Assembly (NCBI GenBank): GCA_016707885.1
Contig: JADJGU010000001.1
Location: 62,001 to 126,000, forward strand
Direction: 5' to 3'
Length of the DNA: 64,000 nt
DNA from: Sphingomonadales bacterium
Lineage (GTDB): Bacteria; Pseudomonadota; Alphaproteobacteria; Sphingomonadales; Sphingomonadaceae
The notes below the pieces were generated by a model, which saw only the letters and a program-made list of their open reading frames with translations, ran no database searches and had not been told where the DNA came from. The position numbers were made by a program, and so were the translations under genes. This document shows positions 52,375 through 59,681 of this stretch, in pieces (position 1 is the stretch's first letter; each line of letters begins with the position of its first letter).

Positions 52375-53085
52375 TCAGAAGCCGTAGCTGATCGAGAAGA
52401 CCGCACCAGCCTTGCCAAGGCCACCAACGAAGCGGTTGGTATCAACATAGGATGCACCCAGCGTGAAGCCTTTGACTTCAGCCGTCACGCCCAGCGACCA
52501 GTCGATCTTGTCATTGCCGAAGGCACCATCTTCGTAACCGACCGAACCCGTGAAGGTCAGTGGAGTGTCTGGAATGCCGATCGAAGCGTTGGTGCCGATA
52601 TAGACATTGTCGGTGTTGCCCGTGCCGTCCTGACTCGGTGCATAGGCAAGCATTGCGCCGACGGTTGCCGGACCAACCGTTGTACCAACTTTGCCGATGA
52701 TTTCAGCATAGTTGAACGACGAAACACCGGGGTAGATGTAATAGGTCACGCCCAGATCGTAGGTCACGGCATCACCACCGGCAAAACCTGCGTAGAGGTC
52801 AAGTTCCAGATCATCGCCAGCATTGTCGGCGATGTTCGAACCCCAGGCACCAACATAAAAGCCCGATTCATGGCTGATGGTGATAGTCGGCTGAACCGCA
52901 AAATCCTTGTCCGACAGCGATACGCCGCGGAAGCGATAGTCGGAAACAACCGCGATGCCACCCGAAACGGTGATCGGACCTTCGGCTTCTTCAGCGGCTT
53001 CTTCCTGCGCGAATGCAGGGGCTGCGGCCGAGATGCTGCCCAATGCAACGCAAGCCGCGGCCAGCTTGAAAACAGATTTACGCAT
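52375..53085 (-). CDS. TorF-family putative porin (TIGR02001-like)
   Basis: A 236-residue outer-membrane beta-barrel. A signal peptide (to AAPAFAQ) and an acidic stretch precede VSGGIAVVSDYRFRGVSLSDKDFAVQP, the motif of the TIGR02001/TorF family. Alternating beta strands run to a C-terminal aromatic (SISYGF), the usual barrel-assembly signal. A position upstream of the polyamine operon, separated by a hairpin, suggests a channel for polyamines or acidic amides. Start at 53085 has AAAGGT upstream. Confidence 0.85.
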   Translation of the reverse strand: MRKSVFKLAAACVALGSISAAAPAFAQEEAAEEAEGPITVSGGIAVVSDYRFRGVSLSDKDFAVQPTITISHESGFYVGAWGSNIADNAGDDLELDLYAGFAGGDAVTYDLGVTYYIYPGVSSFNYAEIIGKVGTTVGPATVGAMLAYAPSQDGTGNTDNVYIGTNASIGIPDTPLTFTGSVGYEDGAFGNDKIDWSLGVTAEVKGFTLGASYVDTNRFVGGLGKAGAVFSISYGF

Positions 53086-53344
53086 ATTTTGACCTTTCTT
53101 CACTTAAACTCGCTGACAGTCGGCACAAAGGCCCCTGCCCCCAATATGGCTGTTCGTTCCCGCGAGTTCTGCCAGCTTCCACTTGTTATATGGTTAACGA
53201 CGCTGTCAGTGTGCAGGTGCACAAAAACAGCAAAGCATCGCCGCTTCAAGCAATTTTATGTCTGCAACATTGTCCTTTTTATAAGTTGTGGCATATCGGT
53301 CACAGTTAACCGGCACCAAACAGTGCCAAACAAGGACCGAATCG

Positions 53345-54655
53345 ATGCGAGAAAACGACCCCTTGGCAGCGTTCTGGATGCCCTTCACCGCCAACCGCGC
53401 CTACAAAGCCCTTCCGCGTCAGCTCGCCGCTGCGAAGGACATGCTTTATTGGGATGTCGCCGGAAACCGTATCCTAGATGGCACGTCAGGCCTCTGGTGC
53501 AGCAATGCCGGGCATTGTCGCGCGCCGATTGTGGAGGCGATTTCGAAAACGGCGGCGACAATGGATTTCGGCCCGACTTTTCAGCTGGGCCACCCGCTTG
53601 CCTTCGAACTCGCAACCCGTGTCGCCGAACTGATGCCCGACGGGCTCGACCGCATCTTTTTCACCAATTCAGGTAGTGAGTCGGTCGATACCGCCTTGAA
53701 GATCGCTCTCGCTGTGCAGCGATCGCGCGGACAAGGCACCCGCACTAGACTGATTGGGCGCGAACGCGGCTATCATGGCACCGGTTTTGGCGGGATTTCG
53801 GTCGGCGGCATCGTCAATAACCGCCGCTGGTGGCAGGGACTACCCGGCGTCGATCATCTGCCGCACACCCATGATCTGGCGCGCAATGCCTTTACAAAAG
53901 ACTTTCCTGCGCATGGAGTCGAACTGGCGGACGACCTCGAACGTTTGGTCACGCTGCACGGCGCCGAAACGATCGCTGCGGTCATCGTAGAACCTATGGC
54001 AGGCTCTACCGGCGTGCTGATCCCCCCCGTCGGCTATCTGCAACGGCTGCGCGACATTTGCACCAAGCATGGCATAATCCTGATCTTCGACGAAGTGATT
54101 ACCGCCTATGGACGCGTCGGCGGCGCAACCGCTGCCGGAACATGGGGCGTCACGCCCGACATCATCACCATGGCCAAGGGCCTGACCAACGCTGCTGTGC
54201 CGATGGGTGCGGTCGCGGTCAGCCGGACGATCCATGACGATGTGGTAAACAATGCGGCGGACGGCATCGAGCTTTTCCACGGCTACACCTATTCGGGTCA
54301 TCCTGTTGCTTGCGCGGCGGGGCTCGCGACACTTGATCTCTACCGCGACGAAGGGCTGTTCGACAAAGCCGACGAATTGGGTGCCTATTGGGCCGACGCT
54401 GCGCACAGCCTTCGCGGTAAGCCCCATATCATCGACATCCGCACCATCGGACTGGTCGCCGGGATAGAGCTGGAACCTCGCCCCGGCGCGCCCGCCAAAC
54501 GCGCTACCGAACTGTTTCACGCCTGTTTCGACAATGGCCTATTGGTGCGCGCAACGGGCGATATCATCGCCCTCAGCCCGCCGCTGATTCTGGAGAAGGC
54601 GCATATAGATGAGATGTTCGGGAAGATTGGGGAGTTGCTGGAAGCGATAGATTAG
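53345..54655 (+). CDS. Omega-amino acid:pyruvate aminotransferase-like (class III)
   Basis: A 436-residue class III aminotransferase close in form to beta-alanine/omega-amino acid:pyruvate enzymes. MPFTANRAYKALPR and GTSGLWCSNAGHCR are the typical N-terminus, FTNSGSESVDTALKIAL the PLP-phosphate region, LIFDEVITAYGRVGG the PLP strand, and MAKGLTNAAVPMGAV holds the Schiff-base lysine. It is the third aminotransferase of the region. The start at 53345 was chosen because the preceding 19 codons in frame lie in non-conserved promoter DNA. Convergent with the unknown protein at 54652. Confidence 0.87.
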   Translation: MRENDPLAAFWMPFTANRAYKALPRQLAAAKDMLYWDVAGNRILDGTSGLWCSNAGHCRAPIVEAISKTAATMDFGPTFQLGHPLAFELATRVAELMPDGLDRIFFTNSGSESVDTALKIALAVQRSRGQGTRTRLIGRERGYHGTGFGGISVGGIVNNRRWWQGLPGVDHLPHTHDLARNAFTKDFPAHGVELADDLERLVTLHGAETIAAVIVEPMAGSTGVLIPPVGYLQRLRDICTKHGIILIFDEVITAYGRVGGATAAGTWGVTPDIITMAKGLTNAAVPMGAVAVSRTIHDDVVNNAADGIELFHGYTYSGHPVACAAGLATLDLYRDEGLFDKADELGAYWADAAHSLRGKPHIIDIRTIGLVAGIELEPRPGAPAKRATELFHACFDNGLLVRATGDIIALSPPLILEKAHIDEMFGKIGELLEAID

Positions 54656-55551
54656 CGCCGCCCGAACAACCGCCGGAAGAACCCTGGCTTTTCTTCCTCC
54701 GTCTCCACCAGCACCCGTTGGCGCAAGGTACTGCCGGAAACCTCTTCGGGGATTTCTTCCATATTGCGTTTGATCGTTACGGCCAGTTTCGGGATCCTGG
54801 CCATTTCGACGATAACCGCCGATTTCGCCATATAGACCGAGCTGATCTCGGGCTTCATATTGTGCATGCCGACGAGCACGGGCACATTTTTGCGCAGGCC
54901 AAATCCTTCGACCAGCGCCTTTACGGCCTGATGATAGCGGACAGCGCGCAGCATCGAGGCCAGACGGAATTCGATGTAGAGCAAAGGCGCGGTGTCAGAC
55001 GCGAGGCCATTGGCTTCGTCGAGTACGTGCATCTGGTCGCGGAAATAATACTGGCGTTTGTGGTGCAGCAGCGCGGTGTTCAACTGGCTGAGGCCGTTGA
55101 TTTCTAGATAGGCCTCCATATCCTCGCCCTGCCCCCACCAGCTTTCGTCTTCTGTGAGGCTGGCGGCGAGGATTTCGTCCCGCGCCATTTCCGAAAAGGC
55201 CAGATGCTCGTCGCTGTAAAACATCACTTCGATCATAGGGTGGTGCGTGATGCTCTTGTCTTCAAACACCAGATCGGGCTCGTTCGAGATCATGATATGC
55301 ACGGCAGTGATCGGCTCACCTTCATATTGCGCGATGGAATCGCCCAACTCTTCCCAACCCGCAATGTCGACGGCCTCTTCGCTCAGATCGCGGCATAATT
55401 GACCGAGTGGTGTATCGACGCTGGCGAGGTCTTCCTCAATTATTGCCGATGCGGCATCCAGATCGCCGGCCTGCACCATCGCCTCTATGCGCTGGAAATA
55501 GGCATTTTCGACCGCCTCGTCGGCCCATGCTTTTTGCAAATGATGTTCCAT
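54652..55551 (-). CDS. Conserved hypothetical protein (Sphingomonad)
   Basis: A 299-residue protein without a family I recognise. It is acidic through the first two thirds (for example SAIIEEDLASVDTPLGQLCRD), with a middle segment GIGDSIAQYEGEPITAVHIMIS-like and a basic, Arg-rich C-terminus (FFRRLFGRR). No membrane helix or signal peptide is seen, so it is likely cytoplasmic. The start at 55551 (MEHHLQ) gives a sensible N-terminus; the 75-codon in-frame extension overlaps the lrp gene and is rejected. It stands between the aminotransferase and lrp on the minus strand. Confidence 0.6.
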   Translation of the reverse strand: MEHHLQKAWADEAVENAYFQRIEAMVQAGDLDAASAIIEEDLASVDTPLGQLCRDLSEEAVDIAGWEELGDSIAQYEGEPITAVHIMISNEPDLVFEDKSITHHPMIEVMFYSDEHLAFSEMARDEILAASLTEDESWWGQGEDMEAYLEINGLSQLNTALLHHKRQYYFRDQMHVLDEANGLASDTAPLLYIEFRLASMLRAVRYHQAVKALVEGFGLRKNVPVLVGMHNMKPEISSVYMAKSAVIVEMARIPKLAVTIKRNMEEIPEEVSGSTLRQRVLVETEEEKPGFFRRLFGRR

Positions 55552-55618
55552 ACGACCCCCGCCCCGGACAAATATCCAAGTATGCGGGGTTAACGTCCAA
55601 AGCTTGTTATATTGTAAA

Positions 55619-56086
55619 TCAGCCCAAAAGCCGCGGCGGGACCGTGCGGTTGACGACTTCGCGCAGGGCAAAGGCCGTCTCGATGCGCGCCACCCTGGGC
55701 AATCGTGCAATTTCCTGCCGGTGCACCCGCTCATAATCCTCAATCGAGGCCGCGCGGACGGTGAGGTGGTAATCATTGCGCCCGCTCATCAAATGGCATC
55801 GCAAGATGGAAGGGCTGGATGCAACTGATTGCTCAAATGCTTCCATCGCCTCCTCGCTCTGGCTGTCGAGTGTGATCGTGACCATCACTGTTGCGCCCAT
55901 GCCGAGCTTGCGCAAATTCACATCAGCACGATAACCTCTTATTATACCAGCGTCTTCCAACGCCTTTTGCCGCCGTGACGCGGCGCTCGGCGAAAGCCCC
56001 GCCGCTTCGCCCAATTCCTGTTGGGTTGCCCGGCCACTTGCTACCAGTGCGCCAAGTATCTTGCGATCTATCCGATCAATATGCAT
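55619..56086 (-). CDS. Lrp/AsnC family transcriptional regulator
   Basis: A 155-residue Lrp/AsnC regulator. The N-terminal winged HTH (IDRKILGALVASGRATQQEL, then GEAAGLSPSAASRRQKALED) is followed by the RAM ligand-binding domain (about 65-150) with FEQSVASSPSILRCHLMSGRNDYHL. It is divergent from the alanine dehydrogenase gene with 134 bases between starts, the standard arrangement of an Ald regulator responding to an amino acid, presumably alanine. The intergenic AT-rich block and the hairpin at 56180 are candidate control sites. Confidence 0.9.
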   Translation of the reverse strand: MHIDRIDRKILGALVASGRATQQELGEAAGLSPSAASRRQKALEDAGIIRGYRADVNLRKLGMGATVMVTITLDSQSEEAMEAFEQSVASSPSILRCHLMSGRNDYHLTVRAASIEDYERVHRQEIARLPRVARIETAFALREVVNRTVPPRLLG

Positions 56087-56179
56087 ATTTTGAGCGTCAT
56101 TCTATAATATTACAATTTTAATCTGCATGAACCGGACAAATCTGTCCATAGTTTGCGCACTACAGATGCGCTCAGCATG

Positions 56180-56206
56180 ATAAAAGCGGTGTAACACCGC
56201 TTTTAT
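56180..56206. promoter_or_regulatory. Perfect 12-bp stem-loop before the ald ribosome site
   Basis: ATAAAAGCGGTG (56180-56191) and CACCGCTTTTAT (56195-56206) pair fully across a 3-base loop. The GCAGGAGA Shine-Dalgarno of ald starts one base later. It may be a leader hairpin that affects translation initiation, or an Lrp-family operator (a symmetric site with a short centre). No T tract follows, so it is unlikely to be a terminator. Confidence 0.6.
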
Positions 56207-56220
56207 GCAGGAGAGTATGT

Positions 56221-57348
56221 ATGCGCGTTGGCGTTCCCACCGAAATCAAGGTCCATGAATATCGCGTCGGTTTGACGCCCTCTGCCGTCCGTGAATATGT
56301 TGCGCGTGGCCACAAGGTGATGGTGCAATCGGGCGCTGGTGCAGGCATCATGGCGACCGACGAAGCTTATAAGAAAGCGGGCGCTAAGATTGTCAAAACT
56401 GCCGAGGAAATCTTCGCCAAGGCCGAAATGGTGGTCAAGGTGAAAGAACCGCAGCCCAATGAGTGGGTGCAGTTGCGCGAAGGCCAGCTGCTTTTCACCT
56501 ATCTTCACCTCGCCCCCGATCCAAAGCAGGCCAAGGGATTGGTCAAATCTGGCTGCACAGCGATTGCCTATGAAACCGTCACCGACGACAAGGGCACCCT
56601 GCCCCTGCTCGCCCCGATGAGCGAAGTTGCAGGCCGCCTGGCCATCGAAGCTGCAGGCGAAGCGATGCGCCGGTCCGAAGGCGGCGCCGGCATCCTGCTG
56701 GGCGGCGTACCGGGCGTTCCGGCCGGTCGTGTTACCGTGTTGGGCGGCGGTGTTGTCGGCACCCATGCGGCGCGGATGGCGGTGGGCCTTGGCGCAGAGG
56801 TGACAATTGTAGATCGATCGATCCCTCGACTGAGACAGCTGGACGAGCTGTTCCATGGTCGCGTGCGCACCCGTTATTCGACGCTCGACACAATTGATGC
56901 CGAAATCAGCGTCGCCGATGCTGTCATCGGCGCGGTCCTCATCCCCGGCGCGAGCGCGCCCAAGCTGGTCACCCGCGCGATGCTCAAGCATATGAAACCG
57001 GGGTCGGTTCTGGTTGATGTTGCGATCGATCAGGGCGGGTGCTTTGAGACCTCAAAGCCGACCACACACGCCGAGCCGACTTATGTCGTCGATGGCATCA
57101 TCCACTATTGTGTCGCGAACATGCCGGGCGCCGTGCCGCAGACCAGCGCTGCTGCGCTGAATAACGCTACCCTGCCCTATGGCCTTGCTCTGGCGGACAA
57201 GGGTCTTGAGGCTTTGCACGCGCATAGCGAGATAGGACGCGGGCTTCTCGCCGGCCTCAATGTCCACAAAGGCAAAGTGACCAGCAAGGCAGTGGCCGAA
57301 AGCCTTAACCTGAAGTTTGTCGACCCCGAGGTTGCACTGGCTGAATGA
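56221..57348 (+). CDS. ald: Alanine dehydrogenase
   Basis: A 375-residue NAD-dependent enzyme that interconverts L-alanine and pyruvate plus ammonia. MRVGVPTEIKVHEYRVGLTP and QSGAGAGIMATDEAYKKAGA are the family N-terminus. The NAD loop VLGGGVVGTHAARMA and the C-terminal KPGSVLVDVAIDQGGCFETSKPTTH are intact. The alanine made by omega-aminotransferases in the polyamine region could be deaminated here. It has a strong GCAGGAGAG site and is divergent from lrp. Confidence 0.95.
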   Translation: MRVGVPTEIKVHEYRVGLTPSAVREYVARGHKVMVQSGAGAGIMATDEAYKKAGAKIVKTAEEIFAKAEMVVKVKEPQPNEWVQLREGQLLFTYLHLAPDPKQAKGLVKSGCTAIAYETVTDDKGTLPLLAPMSEVAGRLAIEAAGEAMRRSEGGAGILLGGVPGVPAGRVTVLGGGVVGTHAARMAVGLGAEVTIVDRSIPRLRQLDELFHGRVRTRYSTLDTIDAEISVADAVIGAVLIPGASAPKLVTRAMLKHMKPGSVLVDVAIDQGGCFETSKPTTHAEPTYVVDGIIHYCVANMPGAVPQTSAAALNNATLPYGLALADKGLEALHAHSEIGRGLLAGLNVHKGKVTSKAVAESLNLKFVDPEVALAE

Positions 57349-57357
57349 TTGCGCCAT

Positions 57358-57385
57358 CCTCCCTCTTGAGGACATAAGAGGGAGG
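57358..57385. promoter_or_regulatory. Hairpin including the ribosome site of the serine hydrolase gene
   Basis: CCTCCCTCTT (57358-57367) pairs perfectly with AAGAGGGAGG (57376-57385) across an 8-base loop. The GGGAGGGG ribosome site of the gene starting at 57391 lies in the right arm. The structure could hide the Shine-Dalgarno. It also lies between ald and the hydrolase gene and could act as a processing or attenuation point. Confidence 0.55.
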
Positions 57386-57390
57386 GGAAC

Positions 57391-58713
57391 ATGCCCAAAA
57401 AGGCGTTTATTGCAGCGACGGCACTTGCAGTTGCAGCGTCAGGTGCGCAGGCACAGAGCGAGCACAAACAGCTGGATGCAGCCGAAAGCGATCCAGCCAA
57501 GCTCGGCTGGATGCAGGGCACACCTCCGCCTGCGGACAAACAGATCAAATTTGATGACGGCAGCTATTTCCGCTTCCCGCAGCTGCGTTGGAGCTTTTCC
57601 AACTGGCGGCAATTCTTCCCGACCCTGCCGCTGCATCGCGGTGACACCTCGGCTCATGCTTTTCCGCGTAAAGAGCGCGATGATATTGACGCGCTGACCT
57701 TTACGCCGCTGGGCAGCGACAAGCCGATGAGCTGGAAAGACGCTCTGGGTGCCAACTATACCGACGCCGTCATCGTGCTGCACAAGGGCAAGATTGTTTA
57801 CGAGCGCTATATGGGCGTGACGACACCCGCGTCGCAGCACATCGCTTTTTCTGTCACCAAATCTTATATCGGCACACTGGCCGCCAGCCTCGCTGCAGAG
57901 GGCAAGCTCGATCCCGATAAGCTGGTTACCGATTATGTCCCCGAACTGGCGGGCAGTGGCTTCGCGGGGGCAACCGTCCGCCATGTCATGGATATGACGA
58001 CCGGCATCGCATTCGACGAAACTTACACCAATGCTAACGCGGACATCATCCGACATGCCCGTGCCGGTCGCGCCGCGCCGAGACGCGCTGACTATGATGG
58101 GCCCGACGGATTCCTCGCCTTTCTGCCCACCATTGGCAAACAAGGCGAACATGGGGAACGCTTCACCTATCGCACCGCCAATAGCGACGCACTCGGCTGG
58201 ATCATCGCGCGCGCCACCGGCGTTCCGGTCCGCGACCAGTTGGAACAGCGTTTCTGGTCAAAGCTCGGCATGGAACAGGATGCAGCCATTGTCGTCGATG
58301 CTCAGGGCACGCCTTTCGGGGGCGGCGGCCTGATGCTCGCTGTCCGTGACATGGCGCGCTTTGGCGAGATGATGCGGCTGGGTGGCAAGTGGCAAGGCAA
58401 GCAAGTCGTTCCCGCTGCCGCTATAGCCGATATCGCCAAGGGTGGTGGCAAGGCGGAATTCTCCAAAAACGGTGCTTACCCTCCCCTGCCCGGCTGGTCT
58501 TACCGCAACCAATGGTGGGTCAGCCATAACGACCACGGCGCTTATATGGCGCGCGGCATCCACGGTCAGGCGATCTATATCGATCCCAAGGCCGAAATGG
58601 TCATCGCCCGTTTCGCCTCGCATCCGGTCGCAGGCAACGTCGCGATCGATCCGACCTCCATCCCGGCCTATGAGGCCTTGGGACGATTGCTGGCTGACGA
58701 GAAGCGCAGCTAG
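57391..58713 (+). CDS. Secreted class C beta-lactamase-like serine hydrolase
   Basis: A 440-residue protein of the serine beta-lactamase/6-aminohexanoate-dimer hydrolase-like family. A signal peptide is followed by the catalytic SxxK in IAFSVTKSYIGTLA and the Tyr-x-Asn-like FTYRTANSDALGW. A KTG-like motif is not obvious; RGIHGQAIYIDPK stands in its place, as in NylB-type esterases. Probably a periplasmic esterase or amidohydrolase rather than an antibiotic lactamase. It follows ald with a 42-base gap and shares its strand. Confidence 0.82.
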   Translation: MPKKAFIAATALAVAASGAQAQSEHKQLDAAESDPAKLGWMQGTPPPADKQIKFDDGSYFRFPQLRWSFSNWRQFFPTLPLHRGDTSAHAFPRKERDDIDALTFTPLGSDKPMSWKDALGANYTDAVIVLHKGKIVYERYMGVTTPASQHIAFSVTKSYIGTLAASLAAEGKLDPDKLVTDYVPELAGSGFAGATVRHVMDMTTGIAFDETYTNANADIIRHARAGRAAPRRADYDGPDGFLAFLPTIGKQGEHGERFTYRTANSDALGWIIARATGVPVRDQLEQRFWSKLGMEQDAAIVVDAQGTPFGGGGLMLAVRDMARFGEMMRLGGKWQGKQVVPAAAIADIAKGGGKAEFSKNGAYPPLPGWSYRNQWWVSHNDHGAYMARGIHGQAIYIDPKAEMVIARFASHPVAGNVAIDPTSIPAYEALGRLLADEKRS

Positions 58714-59330
58714 CGGATAACGCCAATCGCATCGGGAGTAGGCATATTGTCGTCGGGGGACGGGATAGGCCCTCCCCCCATCCAGACCGCCAGATTGGGC
58801 GACGTCTTTTCAACGACCGACGGGAATTTGATCAGCAGCCATGCGGCATCCGCCATAACGCGTGGCCCCGGATAGATCGCCTTGAATTCGGCCATGGTCA
58901 TGCGACCCGTCTTGAAGCTCCAGCCGCTCCCCGTGCCGGGCACAGAAGCCTTGGTGCGACTATCGTAAACGGTTGAGACCATTTTCTGCATGTCCTGAAC
59001 CATCCACATTGAACCGTCGAAATAGGCACCCGAGCCCGGGGCTTCACTTTCGAACACGATCAGATCCCATTTGCCGAGTTCGCCTGCAGGCAGCTTCATG
59101 GCCTTCTCCAGCTGCGCAGCGCCCACCTTGCCCGGTTTGAAATCGCGGACATACACAGAATTATAGAATCCGACCCCTGTCGAAATACCATCCGGCTGCC
59201 CATGCACCGCAGCACTGGTTACAGCGGCGTCATCGGCTTGCTTCGACGCCCATTGGACATTTTGCGCAAAGGCACTGTGGGTGCCTAACGCAACCAACAA
59301 CGTAAAAGTCATGATCAGATTCGGCCGCAT
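58710..59330 (-). CDS. Secreted protein of unknown function
   Basis: A 206-residue exported protein. A signal peptide (MRPNLIMTFTLLVALGTHSAFA) precedes VQWASKQADDAAVTSAAVHGQ, and the body includes GVGFYNSVYVRDFKPGKVGAAQL, GKWDLIVFESEAPGSGAYFDGS and WSFKTGRMTMAEFKAIYPGPRV. I do not recognise the family. The start at 59330 has AGGAGGAT right upstream, excluding the 50-codon extension. Convergent with the serine hydrolase (4-base overlap) and the last gene before the tRNA-like remnant. Confidence 0.65.
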   Translation of the reverse strand: MRPNLIMTFTLLVALGTHSAFAQNVQWASKQADDAAVTSAAVHGQPDGISTGVGFYNSVYVRDFKPGKVGAAQLEKAMKLPAGELGKWDLIVFESEAPGSGAYFDGSMWMVQDMQKMVSTVYDSRTKASVPGTGSGWSFKTGRMTMAEFKAIYPGPRVMADAAWLLIKFPSVVEKTSPNLAVWMGGGPIPSPDDNMPTPDAIGVIR

Positions 59331-59431
59331 ACATCCTCCTGTTCGTTCTATCGGATGGTTCTGCCGCAAAAGCTGAAACGCTGCACTACCCATTTGGATA
59401 GCGGTGAGATTTCTGGTTTTGAGAATGTAAA

Positions 59432-59455
59432 TGGTGGCAGGGCTGGATTCGAACC
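59432..59455 (-). repeat. tRNA 3'-end-like remnant (candidate attachment site)
   Basis: On the minus strand the sequence GGTTCGAATCCAGCCCTGCC is followed by ACCA, that is a T-loop, the second half of the T-stem, an acceptor strand and a CCA end. The upstream 50 bases show no anticodon or D-arm, and the distal T-stem base pairs do not fit, so only the 3' end is present. It is one base short of the normal distance between T-loop and CCA. Such truncated tRNA ends mark the edges of integrated elements. The isotype is not certain; a tyrosine-like tRNA is one option. No integrase is near it. Confidence 0.45.
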
Positions 59456-59681
59456 AAAGGCATAAATATATGTTTTGCATATCTTTTTGTTAGAATTGAA
59501 TTTCCATTCCCCACATTTGCCCCCACACCATGGGTGCGCTGGAGCAAACTACCGTTCGATTATTGTGTCTCGGAAATTCCGCAGCGAGGCGCTTGATCAT
59601 ATGCTGTGTGTTCTGTGACGCGCAATATTCGCGACATGGAAGCCAGGGGGCGAGGCGGAGTTCTTCAGCCCATGGGATTGA

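Noticed and set aside
59432..59520. A complete tRNA gene
   Set aside because: Only the T-loop, half T-stem, acceptor strand and CCA are present; no D-arm or anticodon arm upstream.
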